NCBI GenBank assembly: GCA_027489105.1
Contig: JAIYAJ010000011.1
Location: forward strand, 1-7,511
Direction of reading: 5' to 3'
Source: Zymomonas sp.
GTDB taxonomy: Bacteria; Pseudomonadota; Alphaproteobacteria; Sphingomonadales; Sphingomonadaceae
DNA length: 7,511 bases
Below, piece after piece: positions 1-6,138 of this stretch. The notes below the pieces were generated by a model. It was not told the DNA's origin. It did not search any database and worked only from the letters and a program-made list of their open reading frames with translations. The position numbers and the translations under genes were made by a program. Every line of letters begins with the position of its first letter. The first letter of the stretch is position 1.

Positions 1-929
1 ATCCGCGCGATCAGCTCGCGCATGTCGAACGCCGTGCGGCTGTCGCGCGGCAGGATGCCGTAGAGTTCGCGCGGGTCATAATGCGGCTCTTCCGGCGCGA
101 TCCGGTCAATCTCGGTCTTAGCCGCCGGCGTCCAGCTGCCGACGATCTCCCGCGCGATCGCGAGCGCATGGGCTTCGCTGGCGGCCGGATAGTCGGCCGT
201 GCCCGAGACGGTGGTGTGCATGTCGGCGCCGCCCAGTTCCTCGACGGTCACGATCTCCCCGGTCGCGGCCTTGACCAGCGGAGGTCCGCCCAGGAAAATC
301 GCGCCGGTGCCGCGCACGATGACGCTGTAGTCGCTGAGCGCCGGGATATAGGCGCCGCCCGCCGTGCAGTGGCCCAGCACGACCGCCAGCTGCGGCACGC
401 CCATCTTCGACAGGATCGACTGGTTGCGGAAGATCCGGCCCGCATAATAGCGATCGGCGAACAGTTCGCGCTGCAGCTGCAGATAGCCACCCGCGCTGTC
501 GCACAGATGGATCATCGGCAGGCGGTTTTCGATCGCGATGTCGAGCGCGCGGACGATCTTCTTGACCGACAGCGGATACCAGGCGCCGCCCTTGATCGAG
601 GAATCGTCGGCATGGATGACGACTTCCTGCCCCGCGACGATGCCGATGCCGGAAATCTGACCGGCGCCGGGCGCCTCGCCATCATAGGCCATGTTCGCGG
701 CGAGCGTGGAGAATTCGAGGAAGGGCGTGCCGGGGTCGAGCAGCGCTTCGAGCCGGTCCCGCGGGAACATCTTGTTCTGCCGCGCGAGCCGGTCGAAGTC
801 CCGCTGCGGACGCTCGCGGCGCACCGCCTGCTGGCGCTGGCGCAGTTCCTCCGCCAGCCGCTCATTATGCGCGCGGTTGGCGCGAAACGTCTCCGAGGCG
901 GTGTCGATGGTGGAGAGGATCCGGGCCAC
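1..929 (-). CDS. Acyl-CoA carboxylase beta (carboxyltransferase) subunit, methylcrotonyl-/geranyl-CoA carboxylase type, partial at the 3' end
   Basis: This is the carboxyltransferase subunit of a biotin-dependent acyl-CoA carboxylase: it moves CO2 from carboxybiotin to an acyl-CoA. I translated 309 codons; the family is about 535 residues, so the C-terminal half lies beyond the left edge. Visible marks are the N-terminal helical region, KMFPRDRLEALLDPGTPFLE near 53-72, DSAGGYLQLQ near 144-153, GRIFRNQ near 164-170, CTAGGAYIPALSDY near 188-201, and IFLGGPPLVKAATGE near 211-225 followed by ELGGAD, all diagnostic of MCC/GCC beta rather than propionyl-CoA carboxylase. The GTG start follows the TAA of the carrier gene by one base, with GGAGG inside the carrier's last codons as ribosome site; no in-frame ATG gives a full N-terminus. 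It is the last visible gene of the tetR-led operon. The tyrosine ending SDY, where MCC enzymes as I recall usually have glutamate, and the GGY after DSA suggest a non-standard substrate. Substrate is not determined. Confidence 0.93.
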   Translation of the reverse strand, partial: MARILSTIDTASETFRANRAHNERLAEELRQRQQAVRRERPQRDFDRLARQNKMFPRDRLEALLDPGTPFLEFSTLAANMAYDGEAPGAGQISGIGIVAGQEVVIHADDSSIKGGAWYPLSVKKIVRALDIAIENRLPMIHLCDSAGGYLQLQRELFADRYYAGRIFRNQSILSKMGVPQLAVVLGHCTAGGAYIPALSDYSVIVRGTGAIFLGGPPLVKAATGEIVTVEELGGADMHTTVSGTADYPAASEAHALAIAREIVGSWTPAAKTEIDRIAPEEPHYDPRELYGILPRDSRTAFDMRELIAR

Positions 930-930
930 C

Positions 931-1431
931 TTATTCTCCCTCCGCGACCAGCTTGACCAGGATCGCGTCGCGATCGAATGTCTGTCCGAGGGTGAAGGAC
1001 ACGCTCTCGACCACGCCCGCACGCGGGGACTTTATCGCCGTCTCCAGCTTCATGCTTTCGATCACGATCAACGTGTCGCCGGCCGCGACCGCGTCGCCCG
1101 CCTCGACGGGGCTCGCGATCACCACGCCGGGCATCGGCGCCCGCACGACATCACCGGCCGCGCCGCCCGCTGCGGCCGCATGAAAAGTGGCGGCATCGGT
1201 ATAGGCGAGGCGATAGGCTTCACCGTCCAGATGGATGTGGATGACGTCACCCTCGACCGCGACGGTCATCGGCACTTGCCGCCCGCCGGTTTCGAGGATG
1301 TACCGCCCGCCAGCCTCGGGCCGCAGCGCGACCGGCGCGACCGCATTCCCGACATGCAGGACATAGCCATCAGCAGAGCGGCCGAGCCACAGGCGATGGG
1401 GAACATCGTTGACCGACACATGATGCTGCAT
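931..1431 (-). CDS. Stand-alone biotin carboxyl carrier protein of the acyl-CoA carboxylase
   Basis: This 166-residue protein carries the biotin that shuttles carboxyl groups between the biotin carboxylase and the carboxyltransferase encoded on either side. The C-terminal biotinyl domain (about 95-164) has the RAPMPGVV lead strand and the ESMKLE attachment motif; Lys128 is the expected biotinylated residue, 38 residues from the C-terminus, as usual. Residues 1-80 form a beta-rich segment that resembles part of the BT linker domain which in MCC/PCC alpha subunits sits between the carboxylase and the carrier. So this is the tail of a typical alpha subunit made as its own protein. The ATG lies one base after the TGA of the biotin carboxylase gene, in another frame. 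The reading frame stays open upstream to 1734, but that stretch overlaps the carboxylase and has no domain sense. Ala-rich residues 81-93 look like a flexible linker. ESMKLE replaces the more common (A/E)AMKM; the lysine is intact, so it should be functional. Confidence 0.9.
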   Translation of the reverse strand: MQHHVSVNDVPHRLWLGRSADGYVLHVGNAVAPVALRPEAGGRYILETGGRQVPMTVAVEGDVIHIHLDGEAYRLAYTDAATFHAAAAGGAAGDVVRAPMPGVVIASPVEAGDAVAAGDTLIVIESMKLETAIKSPRAGVVESVSFTLGQTFDRDAILVKLVAEGE

Positions 1432-1432
1432 A

Positions 1433-2908
1433 TCAGTTCCGCCAGGCCCCCATCGTCGCGTGCTGCAGCGGAACCGCATCGGCAGCCGTGCGCACCGGGA
1501 CCAGCAGCAACGCCGCCGCCCCGAGCAATTCGACCAGCCGCTGTTCGTCGAGCAGCGGCTCCTGTGCCAGCTTGGGCTTCTCGGCGATCGAACCGGTGTG
1601 CATGTCGCCCGTCGCGAAATCCGGATCGGCCAGCAGCCGCTGGAGAAAGCCCGCATTGGTCTTGCAGCCGAGCAGAACGAAATCGGCGAGCGCCTGCTTC
1701 GCCCGCTCGATCGCCTGCCCGCGGCTGTCTCCATGGACGATCACCTTGGCCAGCATCGGATCGAAATTGGCGGTCACCACGCCGCCTTCGGCCACGCCGG
1801 AATCGACGCGAATGCCCTCTGGGGGGCGATAGGCAAGGACCGGTCCGGTCGTGGGCGAGAAGTCGCGCGCCGAGTCTTCGGCATACAGGCGAAGTTCGAT
1901 CGCGTGACCGCTCACCTTCACCGCGTCCTGCCCGTAACCGAGCGGCTCGCCCTTTGCGATGCGCAGCTGCTCGGCGACGAGATCGATTCCCGTCACCTCC
2001 TCGGTCACCGGATGTTCGACCTGAAGCCGGGTGTTCATTTCGAGGAAGTAGAATTCGCCGGCGCCGTAGATGAACTCGACCGTCCCCGCATTGCGATAGT
2101 CCGCTGCCCGCGCGATTCCAGCGGCCACCTCGCAGATCCTGGCCCGTTCGTCCGGCGTCAGCCCCGGCGAGGGGCTTTCCTCGACGATCTTCTGGAACCG
2201 CCGCTGGATCGAGCATTCGCGCTCGAACAGGTGGACCACATTTCCATGGGCGTCGCCCAGTATCTGAACCTCGATATGCCGCGGCCGCTCGACATAGCGT
2301 TCGGCATAGAGCCGACCATCGCCGAAATAGCGCTGCCCTTCCGACCGCGCCCGCTCGATCTCTTCCTCGAGCAGGTCGAGATCGCGCACGATCCGCATGC
2401 CCTTGCCGCCGCCCCCGGCCGATGGCTTGATCAGCAGCGGCGTGCCGACGCGTCTTGCGCGTTCGACGAAGCTGACGGGATCGTCATCCTCTATCGCCGA
2501 GGGGGCGACGGGAAAGCCCCGCGCTTCGACGAAGTTGCGCGCCCGCACCTTGTCGCCCATCAATTCGATCGCCTCGGGCGTCGGCCCGACGAACACCATG
2601 CCGGCCGCCGCGACCGCCTTGGCGAACTCGGCATTTTCCGAGAGGAAGCCATAGCCGGGGTGGATCGCCTGCGCCCCCGCCGCGCTGGCCTTGGCGACGA
2701 TCTGCGCCGCATCGAGATAGGCGGCGACGGGCGTTGGCCCGTCGATCTCGATCGCCCGGTCGGCCATGCGCACGGCAGGCGATCCGGCGTCGGCGGCATG
2801 ATAGACGATCATGCCCTCCATCCCGAGCGCCTGGACGGTGCGGAGAATGCGGACGGCGATCTCTCCGCGATTGGCGACGAGCACGGAGGCGAAGGGGCGC
2901 GCCGTCAT
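1433..2908 (-). CDS. Biotin carboxylase subunit of acyl-CoA carboxylase (ATP-grasp), without carrier domain
   Basis: This 491-residue enzyme uses ATP and bicarbonate to carboxylate biotin on the carrier protein. Domains in order: N-terminal biotin carboxylase fold with LVANRGEIAVRI at 10-21 and HPGYGFLSENAEFA at 83-96; ATP-grasp with the glycine loop KPSAGGGGKGM at 161-171; catalytic stretch ECSIQRRFQKIVEE at 231-244; metal/bicarbonate residues in EFIYGAGEFYFLEMNTRLQVEHP at 278-300 (Glu290, Asn292, Arg294, with QVEHP); C-terminal domain with ELRLYAED at 338-345. The tail 431-491 (FATGDMHTGSIAEKP onwards) matches the region leading to the BT domain in MCC-type alpha subunits, but the protein then stops. 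The gene starts at an ATG overlapping the tetR stop by four bases (ATGA), with GGAGAG just upstream, and ends one base before the carrier gene. The frame is open upstream to 3583, but that part shadows tetR. All catalytic motifs look intact. Confidence 0.95.
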   Translation of the reverse strand: MTARPFASVLVANRGEIAVRILRTVQALGMEGMIVYHAADAGSPAVRMADRAIEIDGPTPVAAYLDAAQIVAKASAAGAQAIHPGYGFLSENAEFAKAVAAAGMVFVGPTPEAIELMGDKVRARNFVEARGFPVAPSAIEDDDPVSFVERARRVGTPLLIKPSAGGGGKGMRIVRDLDLLEEEIERARSEGQRYFGDGRLYAERYVERPRHIEVQILGDAHGNVVHLFERECSIQRRFQKIVEESPSPGLTPDERARICEVAAGIARAADYRNAGTVEFIYGAGEFYFLEMNTRLQVEHPVTEEVTGIDLVAEQLRIAKGEPLGYGQDAVKVSGHAIELRLYAEDSARDFSPTTGPVLAYRPPEGIRVDSGVAEGGVVTANFDPMLAKVIVHGDSRGQAIERAKQALADFVLLGCKTNAGFLQRLLADPDFATGDMHTGSIAEKPKLAQEPLLDEQRLVELLGAAALLLVPVRTAADAVPLQHATMGAWRN

Positions 2909-3513
2909 GCGATCTCTCCACCCTTGAGGCCCGCCATCAGAAGGCGGACGACCTGCGCGGTGCGGTGAGCGACGTCGATCGCCCTCCCATTGGCGATCTC
3001 GCGCCAGGCCAGATGCTCGATCCCGCCGAAAAGAAAGTCGCGGGCGAGCCGGGGATCGGTGTCCGGGGCGATGAAGGCGCGCTCCTGCCCCCAGGCGATC
3101 AGGTCGGTCAGGATCTGCGTGTAGCGGCGGTTCAGTTCCTGCGGCGTCGACCCCACATAATCGTCGAGCGTCCGGACCTCGCTGATGAACAGGCGGCACA
3201 GATCGGGGTCGTCGGCGAAGGCCTGCAGATGCCGGCGCACCAGCACTTCGAGCTTGCGCTGGAAGGTCGGCTCTTCGCCTATCGCCCTTTCCGTGCCGGC
3301 GATAATGTCGGTGTAGAAGAGCTCCAGCACCTCCATCAGCAGTTCGCGCTTGCCGCCGAAATAGCGGTAGAGCAGCCCGTCCGAAATGCCCGCCGCCTGG
3401 GCGATGTCGGTCACGGTCGCTGCGGCGTAGCCCTTCGCCACGAACACGGAGCGCGCGGCGAGCACGATCGACTCGCGCCTCGCTTCCATCTTCTCCGCGG
3501 CGATTCTGGGCAT
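2905..3513 (-). CDS. TetR-family transcriptional regulator, likely acyl-CoA responsive
   Basis: A 202-residue one-component repressor. The N-terminal DNA-binding domain is clear: ARRESIVLAARSVFVAKGY at 11-29, then the helix-turn-helix TVTDIAQAAGISDGLLYRYFGGKRELL at about 33-59. The rest is an all-helical ligand and dimer domain; the FGGIEHLAWREI stretch resembles the C-terminal domain of FadR(YsiA)/AtuR-like regulators that bind acyl-CoAs, a weak hint only. I chose the ATG at 3513 because GGGGGAGAG (3530-3522) lies eight bases upstream and the protein then starts just before the HTH domain. An in-frame GTG at 3564 would lie upstream of the predicted transcript start. It is first in the carboxylase operon and divergent from the BKACE operon, and a symmetric operator lies between. 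The natural reading is autoregulation plus control of both operons, with a pathway CoA-thioester or acid as inducer (inferred). Confidence 0.93.
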   Translation of the reverse strand: MPRIAAEKMEARRESIVLAARSVFVAKGYAAATVTDIAQAAGISDGLLYRYFGGKRELLMEVLELFYTDIIAGTERAIGEEPTFQRKLEVLVRRHLQAFADDPDLCRLFISEVRTLDDYVGSTPQELNRRYTQILTDLIAWGQERAFIAPDTDPRLARDFLFGGIEHLAWREIANGRAIDVAHRTAQVVRLLMAGLKGGEIA

Positions 3514-3557
3514 GTGCGGCACTCTCCCCCGGACCTGCGCCATTCTCGTGAAGCGCG

Positions 3558-3586
3558 TTGACACTATAATGAATGTGGTTCATCTT
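3558..3586 (+). promoter_or_regulatory. Predicted promoter of the BKACE-ligase-SDR-CoA-transferase operon
   Basis: On the plus strand TTGACA (3558-3563), a perfect -35, is followed after 17 bases by CATCTT (3581-3586), a weak -10. Transcription would start near 3593, about 34 bases before the GTG start of the first gene. A perfect TATAAT at 3565-3570 is also present, but the bases 17 upstream of it (ATTCTC) make a poor -35. I favour the first reading because it mirrors the minus-strand promoter exactly. The -10 overlaps the right arm of the operator core. Confidence 0.5.
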
Positions 3587-3594
3587 TGCGTCAA
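3566..3594 (-). promoter_or_regulatory. Predicted promoter of the tetR-carboxylase operon
   Basis: On the minus strand TTGACG (3594-3589) and CATTAT (3571-3566) are separated by 17 bases, a good sigma-70-type fit. Transcription would start near 3559, leaving a leader of about 46 bases before the tetR ATG, which includes its strong ribosome site. The -10 box overlaps the left arm of the operator core. Confidence 0.6.
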
Positions 3595-3614
3595 CCGGAA
3601 ACGATATCGGTAGT

Positions 3615-3621
3615 GGGAGAG
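3615..3621 (+). promoter_or_regulatory. Ribosome binding site that decides the BKACE start
   Basis: GGGAGAG lies five bases before the GTG at 3627. The alternative in-frame ATG at 3573 has no purine-rich site in front and would fall inside the operator, upstream of the predicted transcript start. This favours GTG 3627. Confidence 0.65.
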
Positions 3622-3626
3622 AAGCA

Positions 3627-4565
3627 GTGCCAGGCTCTCAGGCGCGCAAGGTGATCGTCACATGCGCCGTCACGGGTTCGATCCACACCCCGTCGATGTC
3701 GCCCCATCTTCCGGTGACGGCAGAGGAAATCGCCGAGGCCGCGATCGGCGCGGCGGAGGCGGGCGCCTCGATCGTCCACCTTCATGCCCGCAACGAGCGC
3801 GACGGGCGGCCGGACCAGAGCCCGGAAGCGTTCGAGCCTTTTCTGCGGGTCATCAAGCAACGCTGCGACGTCGTGGTGAACCTGACGACCGGCGGCTCAC
3901 CCTTCATGCCGATCGAGGAGCGCATCGCCCCCGCCGTGCGCTGGGCGCCGGAGATCGCCTCGCTCAACATGGGCTCGATGAATTTCGGCCTTTTCCCGAT
4001 GCTCGAGCGGTTCGACAGCTTCGTGCATGACTGGGAGCGGGAGATGCTCGAAAACTCGCGCGACCTGGTGTTCCGCAACAGTTTCAAGGACATCGAATAT
4101 GCGCTGCGCGCGATAAACGAGACCGGCGCGCGCTATGAGTTCGAGTGCTACGACACCAGCCACCTCTACAATCTCCACCATTTCTGGAAGCGCGGCCTGG
4201 TGAAGGCGCCGCTGTTCATCCAGACCTGCTTCGGCCTGCTCGGCGGCATCGGCAGCCATGCCGACGACGTGATGCACATGAAGCGCACCGCCGACCGGCT
4301 GTTCGGCGATCACTATCGCTGGTCGGTGCTCGGCGCCGGACGGTCGCAGATGCCGATCGCGGCAATGGCGGCAGCGATGGGCGGCAATGTGCGGGTGGGG
4401 CTGGAAGACAATCTCTGGATCGGCCCCGGCACGCTGGCCGAATCGAACGCCACCCAGGTGACCAAGGTCCGCCAGATCCTCGAAGGCCTGGGGCTGGAGG
4501 TCGCGACGGCGGCGGAAGCACGTGAGATGCTCGCACTGAAGGGAGGCGATCATGTCGGATTTTGA
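3627..4565 (+). CDS. Beta-keto acid cleavage enzyme (BKACE, DUF849; annotated as 3-keto-5-aminohexanoate cleavage family)
   Basis: A 312-residue TIM-barrel enzyme of the family that condenses a free beta-keto acid with acetyl-CoA and splits it into acetoacetate and a new acyl-CoA. Zinc ligands are visible: HLH at 51-53 (His51, His53) and Glu260 in VGLEDNLW (257-264), with Asp261 beside it. Other family marks are VTCAVTGS at 11-18, LTTGG at 86-90, LNMGSMNFG at 113-121, EFECYD at 171-176, and GAGRSQMP at 236-243, whose Arg matches the arginine the family uses. Length is slightly above the roughly 275-310 usual. As I recall, the reference enzyme Kce has Glu (Glu14) after TGA; here the positions are Ile19/His20, so the aminated substrate of Kce is unlikely. 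Start is GTG with a good ribosome site; an ATG at 3573 would add 18 residues with no family match. First gene of its operon; its end overlaps the ligase gene by 14 bases. Cytoplasmic; true substrate unknown. Confidence 0.92.
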   Translation: MPGSQARKVIVTCAVTGSIHTPSMSPHLPVTAEEIAEAAIGAAEAGASIVHLHARNERDGRPDQSPEAFEPFLRVIKQRCDVVVNLTTGGSPFMPIEERIAPAVRWAPEIASLNMGSMNFGLFPMLERFDSFVHDWEREMLENSRDLVFRNSFKDIEYALRAINETGARYEFECYDTSHLYNLHHFWKRGLVKAPLFIQTCFGLLGGIGSHADDVMHMKRTADRLFGDHYRWSVLGAGRSQMPIAAMAAAMGGNVRVGLEDNLWIGPGTLAESNATQVTKVRQILEGLGLEVATAAEAREMLALKGGDHVGF

Positions 4566-6138
4566 CCATGGCATTCCGCCGCGTCCGTCGATCGGCATCA
4601 GCGCGATGCTCGCGCGGACCGCGCAGGTCCGTCCGCGCCATCCCGCAACCATCAACGGCGACCGGCACCGCAGCTGGAGCGAACTGTCCGACCGCGTCGC
4701 GCGCATGGCCGCCGCGATCCGCGCGATGGGCGTGCGCAATGGCGACCGCGTGGCTGTGCTGGCACTGACCAACGACCGCTATTTCGAACTGCTCGCGGCG
4801 ATCCCGCGCGCGGGCGGCGTGGTGGTCCCGCTGAACTGGCGCTGGTCGGTTGCCGAACTGGTCGACGGCATAGAGGACTGCCAACCCGACCTGTTGTTCG
4901 TCGACGACCGCATGTTCGACACCGCGCGTCAGCTCCATGCCGGACGTCCGTCGCTGCGGATGATCGCGATCGGGGACAGCGACAATGGCCTTCCCCATTA
5001 TGAAGCGCTGATTGCCCAGCACGAACCCGGCGAGGATGCGGGGCGTGGCGGCGACGATCTCTACCAGCTCGGCTATACCGGCGGCACAACCGGCCGCTCC
5101 AAGGCGGCGATGCTGAGCCACCGCAACGTCATCAGCGACGCCATGATGTGCTGGGCGGAAGGCCTGTTCGGCGAGAGCGCCCGCTATCTGCTCAACGGCC
5201 CCATGTTCCACGCCGCCGGCACCTGGCCCAGCCTGTCGCTGATGGGCAGCGGCGGCACCGCCGTCATCATGCCGCAGTTCGAGCCGGCCGAGGCGCTGCG
5301 GCTGATCGAGACGCACCGCGCGACCGAAAGCCTGCTGGTCCCCGCCGTGATCCAGATGCTGATCGAACATCCCGATTTCGCGAACACCGATACGTCGAGC
5401 TTCACCACGCTCCTCTATGGCGCATCGCCCATCACCGAGACGCTGCTCGACCGCGCCATAAAGGCCTTTCCGAGCGCGCGCTTCGTTCAGGCCTATGGCA
5501 TGACCGAACTCTCCCCGGTGTGCGCGATCCTGCCGGACTACGCCCTGCGCGGCGACTATCGGAAACGGGGCGTCTATCGCGCGGCGGGCCGCGCGGCCGT
5601 AGGTGTGCAGATCAGGATCGTCGACGAGGATGATAACGAGGTGCCGCGCGGCGAGGTCGGCGAGATCGCCGTCCGGGGCGAGAATATGATGCTCGGCTAC
5701 TGGCGCCGCCCCGAGGAGACGGCCACGGCGCTGCGCGGCGGATGGATGCACACCGGCGATGGCGGCCGCATGGACGAGGAAGGCTTCGTCTATGTCGTCG
5801 ATCGCGTGAAGGACATGATCATCTCGGGCGGGGAGAATGTCTATTCGCAGGAGGTCGAGAACGCGCTCGCGCTCCACCCCGCCGTCCGGCAATGCGCGGT
5901 CATCGGCATTCCCAGCGAGAAATGGGGCGAGGCGGTTCATGCGATCGTCCGGCTGCACGACGATGTCGCAGCGAGCGAAGACGCCCTGATCGAGCACTGC
6001 CGCAGCCTGATCGCGCGCTACAAGGTGCCGCGCAGCATCACCTTCTGGGAAGGCGACTTCCCGCTGACGCCCGCGAACAAAATTTTGAAGCGCGAGTTGC
6101 GGCGCCCTTATTGGGAAGGGCGGGACCGCAAGATATGA
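4552..6138 (+). CDS. AMP-forming acyl-CoA ligase (ANL superfamily)
   Basis: A 528-residue enzyme that activates a carboxylic acid to its CoA thioester through an acyl-adenylate. In order: N-terminal domain; P-loop YTGGTTGRSKAAM at 175-187; MFH near 218-220; LLYGASPI at 287-294; YGMTE at 315-319; TGD at 401-403; hinge region DRVKDMIISGGENVYSQEVEN at 417-437; and C-terminal PANKILKREL at 507-516 with the catalytic lysine at 510. All key positions for adenylation are present. The P-loop has Gly, Ser and Ala where most relatives have Ser, Pro and Gly (TSGTTGxPKG). The NK in place of the usual GK before ILK is, from memory, common in a sphingomonad/actinobacterial subgroup that ends in PYWEGRDR as this does. 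The ATG overlaps the BKACE end and has GGGAGG six bases upstream. Likely the entry step of the pathway; chain type cannot be told, medium-length, branched or aryl acids being equally possible. Confidence 0.94.
   Translation: MSDFDHGIPPRPSIGISAMLARTAQVRPRHPATINGDRHRSWSELSDRVARMAAAIRAMGVRNGDRVAVLALTNDRYFELLAAIPRAGGVVVPLNWRWSVAELVDGIEDCQPDLLFVDDRMFDTARQLHAGRPSLRMIAIGDSDNGLPHYEALIAQHEPGEDAGRGGDDLYQLGYTGGTTGRSKAAMLSHRNVISDAMMCWAEGLFGESARYLLNGPMFHAAGTWPSLSLMGSGGTAVIMPQFEPAEALRLIETHRATESLLVPAVIQMLIEHPDFANTDTSSFTTLLYGASPITETLLDRAIKAFPSARFVQAYGMTELSPVCAILPDYALRGDYRKRGVYRAAGRAAVGVQIRIVDEDDNEVPRGEVGEIAVRGENMMLGYWRRPEETATALRGGWMHTGDGGRMDEEGFVYVVDRVKDMIISGGENVYSQEVENALALHPAVRQCAVIGIPSEKWGEAVHAIVRLHDDVAASEDALIEHCRSLIARYKVPRSITFWEGDFPLTPANKILKRELRRPYWEGRDRKI

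Larger units (their letters stand above)
3557..3595. promoter_or_regulatory. Symmetric divergent operator/promoter palindrome
   Basis: Pairing each base with its partner around base 3576 gives 13 complementary pairs of 19. The outer arms are perfect for six bases (GTTGAC at 3557-3562 with GTCAAC at 3590-3595). The core is ATGAA (3569-3573), five bases, TTCAT (3579-3583). The outer arms contain a -35 box on each strand and the core arms overlap the -10 box on each strand. TetR-family regulators bind inverted repeats of this size as dimers, so the core is the best candidate operator for the adjacent tetR product. Binding there would block both promoters. The symmetry is read directly from the bases; protein binding is inferred. 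Confidence 0.7.

Noticed and set aside
1429..1440. Biotin carboxylase/carrier break as a frameshifted pseudogene
   Set aside because: The upstream gene ends cleanly, the downstream ORF has its own ATG one base later, and no key residue is missing; a natural split fits better, though a sequencing error cannot be excluded.
1432..1734. Upstream extension of the carrier protein frame to 267 residues
   Set aside because: The extra 101 residues overlap the biotin carboxylase coding sequence and show no domain character.
691..2073. A 460-codon plus-strand frame opposite the beta subunit, carrier and biotin carboxylase
   Set aside because: Arg/Ser/Pro-rich shadow with no domain, covering three well-supported genes.
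1460..2968. A 502-codon open frame on the plus strand opposite the biotin carboxylase
   Set aside because: It is exactly antisense to an intact gene with clear catalytic motifs, has no recognisable domain, and is rich in Arg, Asp and His, as GC-rich shadow frames are.
3558..3570. TTGACA followed by TATAAT as one strong promoter
   Set aside because: Only one base separates the boxes, so they cannot act as a -35/-10 pair; each must be paired differently.
2909..3583. Upstream extension of the biotin carboxylase frame to make a 716-residue protein
   Set aside because: The added part shadows tetR in another frame and is Arg-rich nonsense; the ATG at 2908 with ATGA coupling gives the normal N-terminus.
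4216..5997. A 593-codon open frame on the minus strand opposite BKACE and ligase
   Set aside because: It spans two unrelated genes in antisense, with low-complexity Arg/Ala/His-rich content and no family match.
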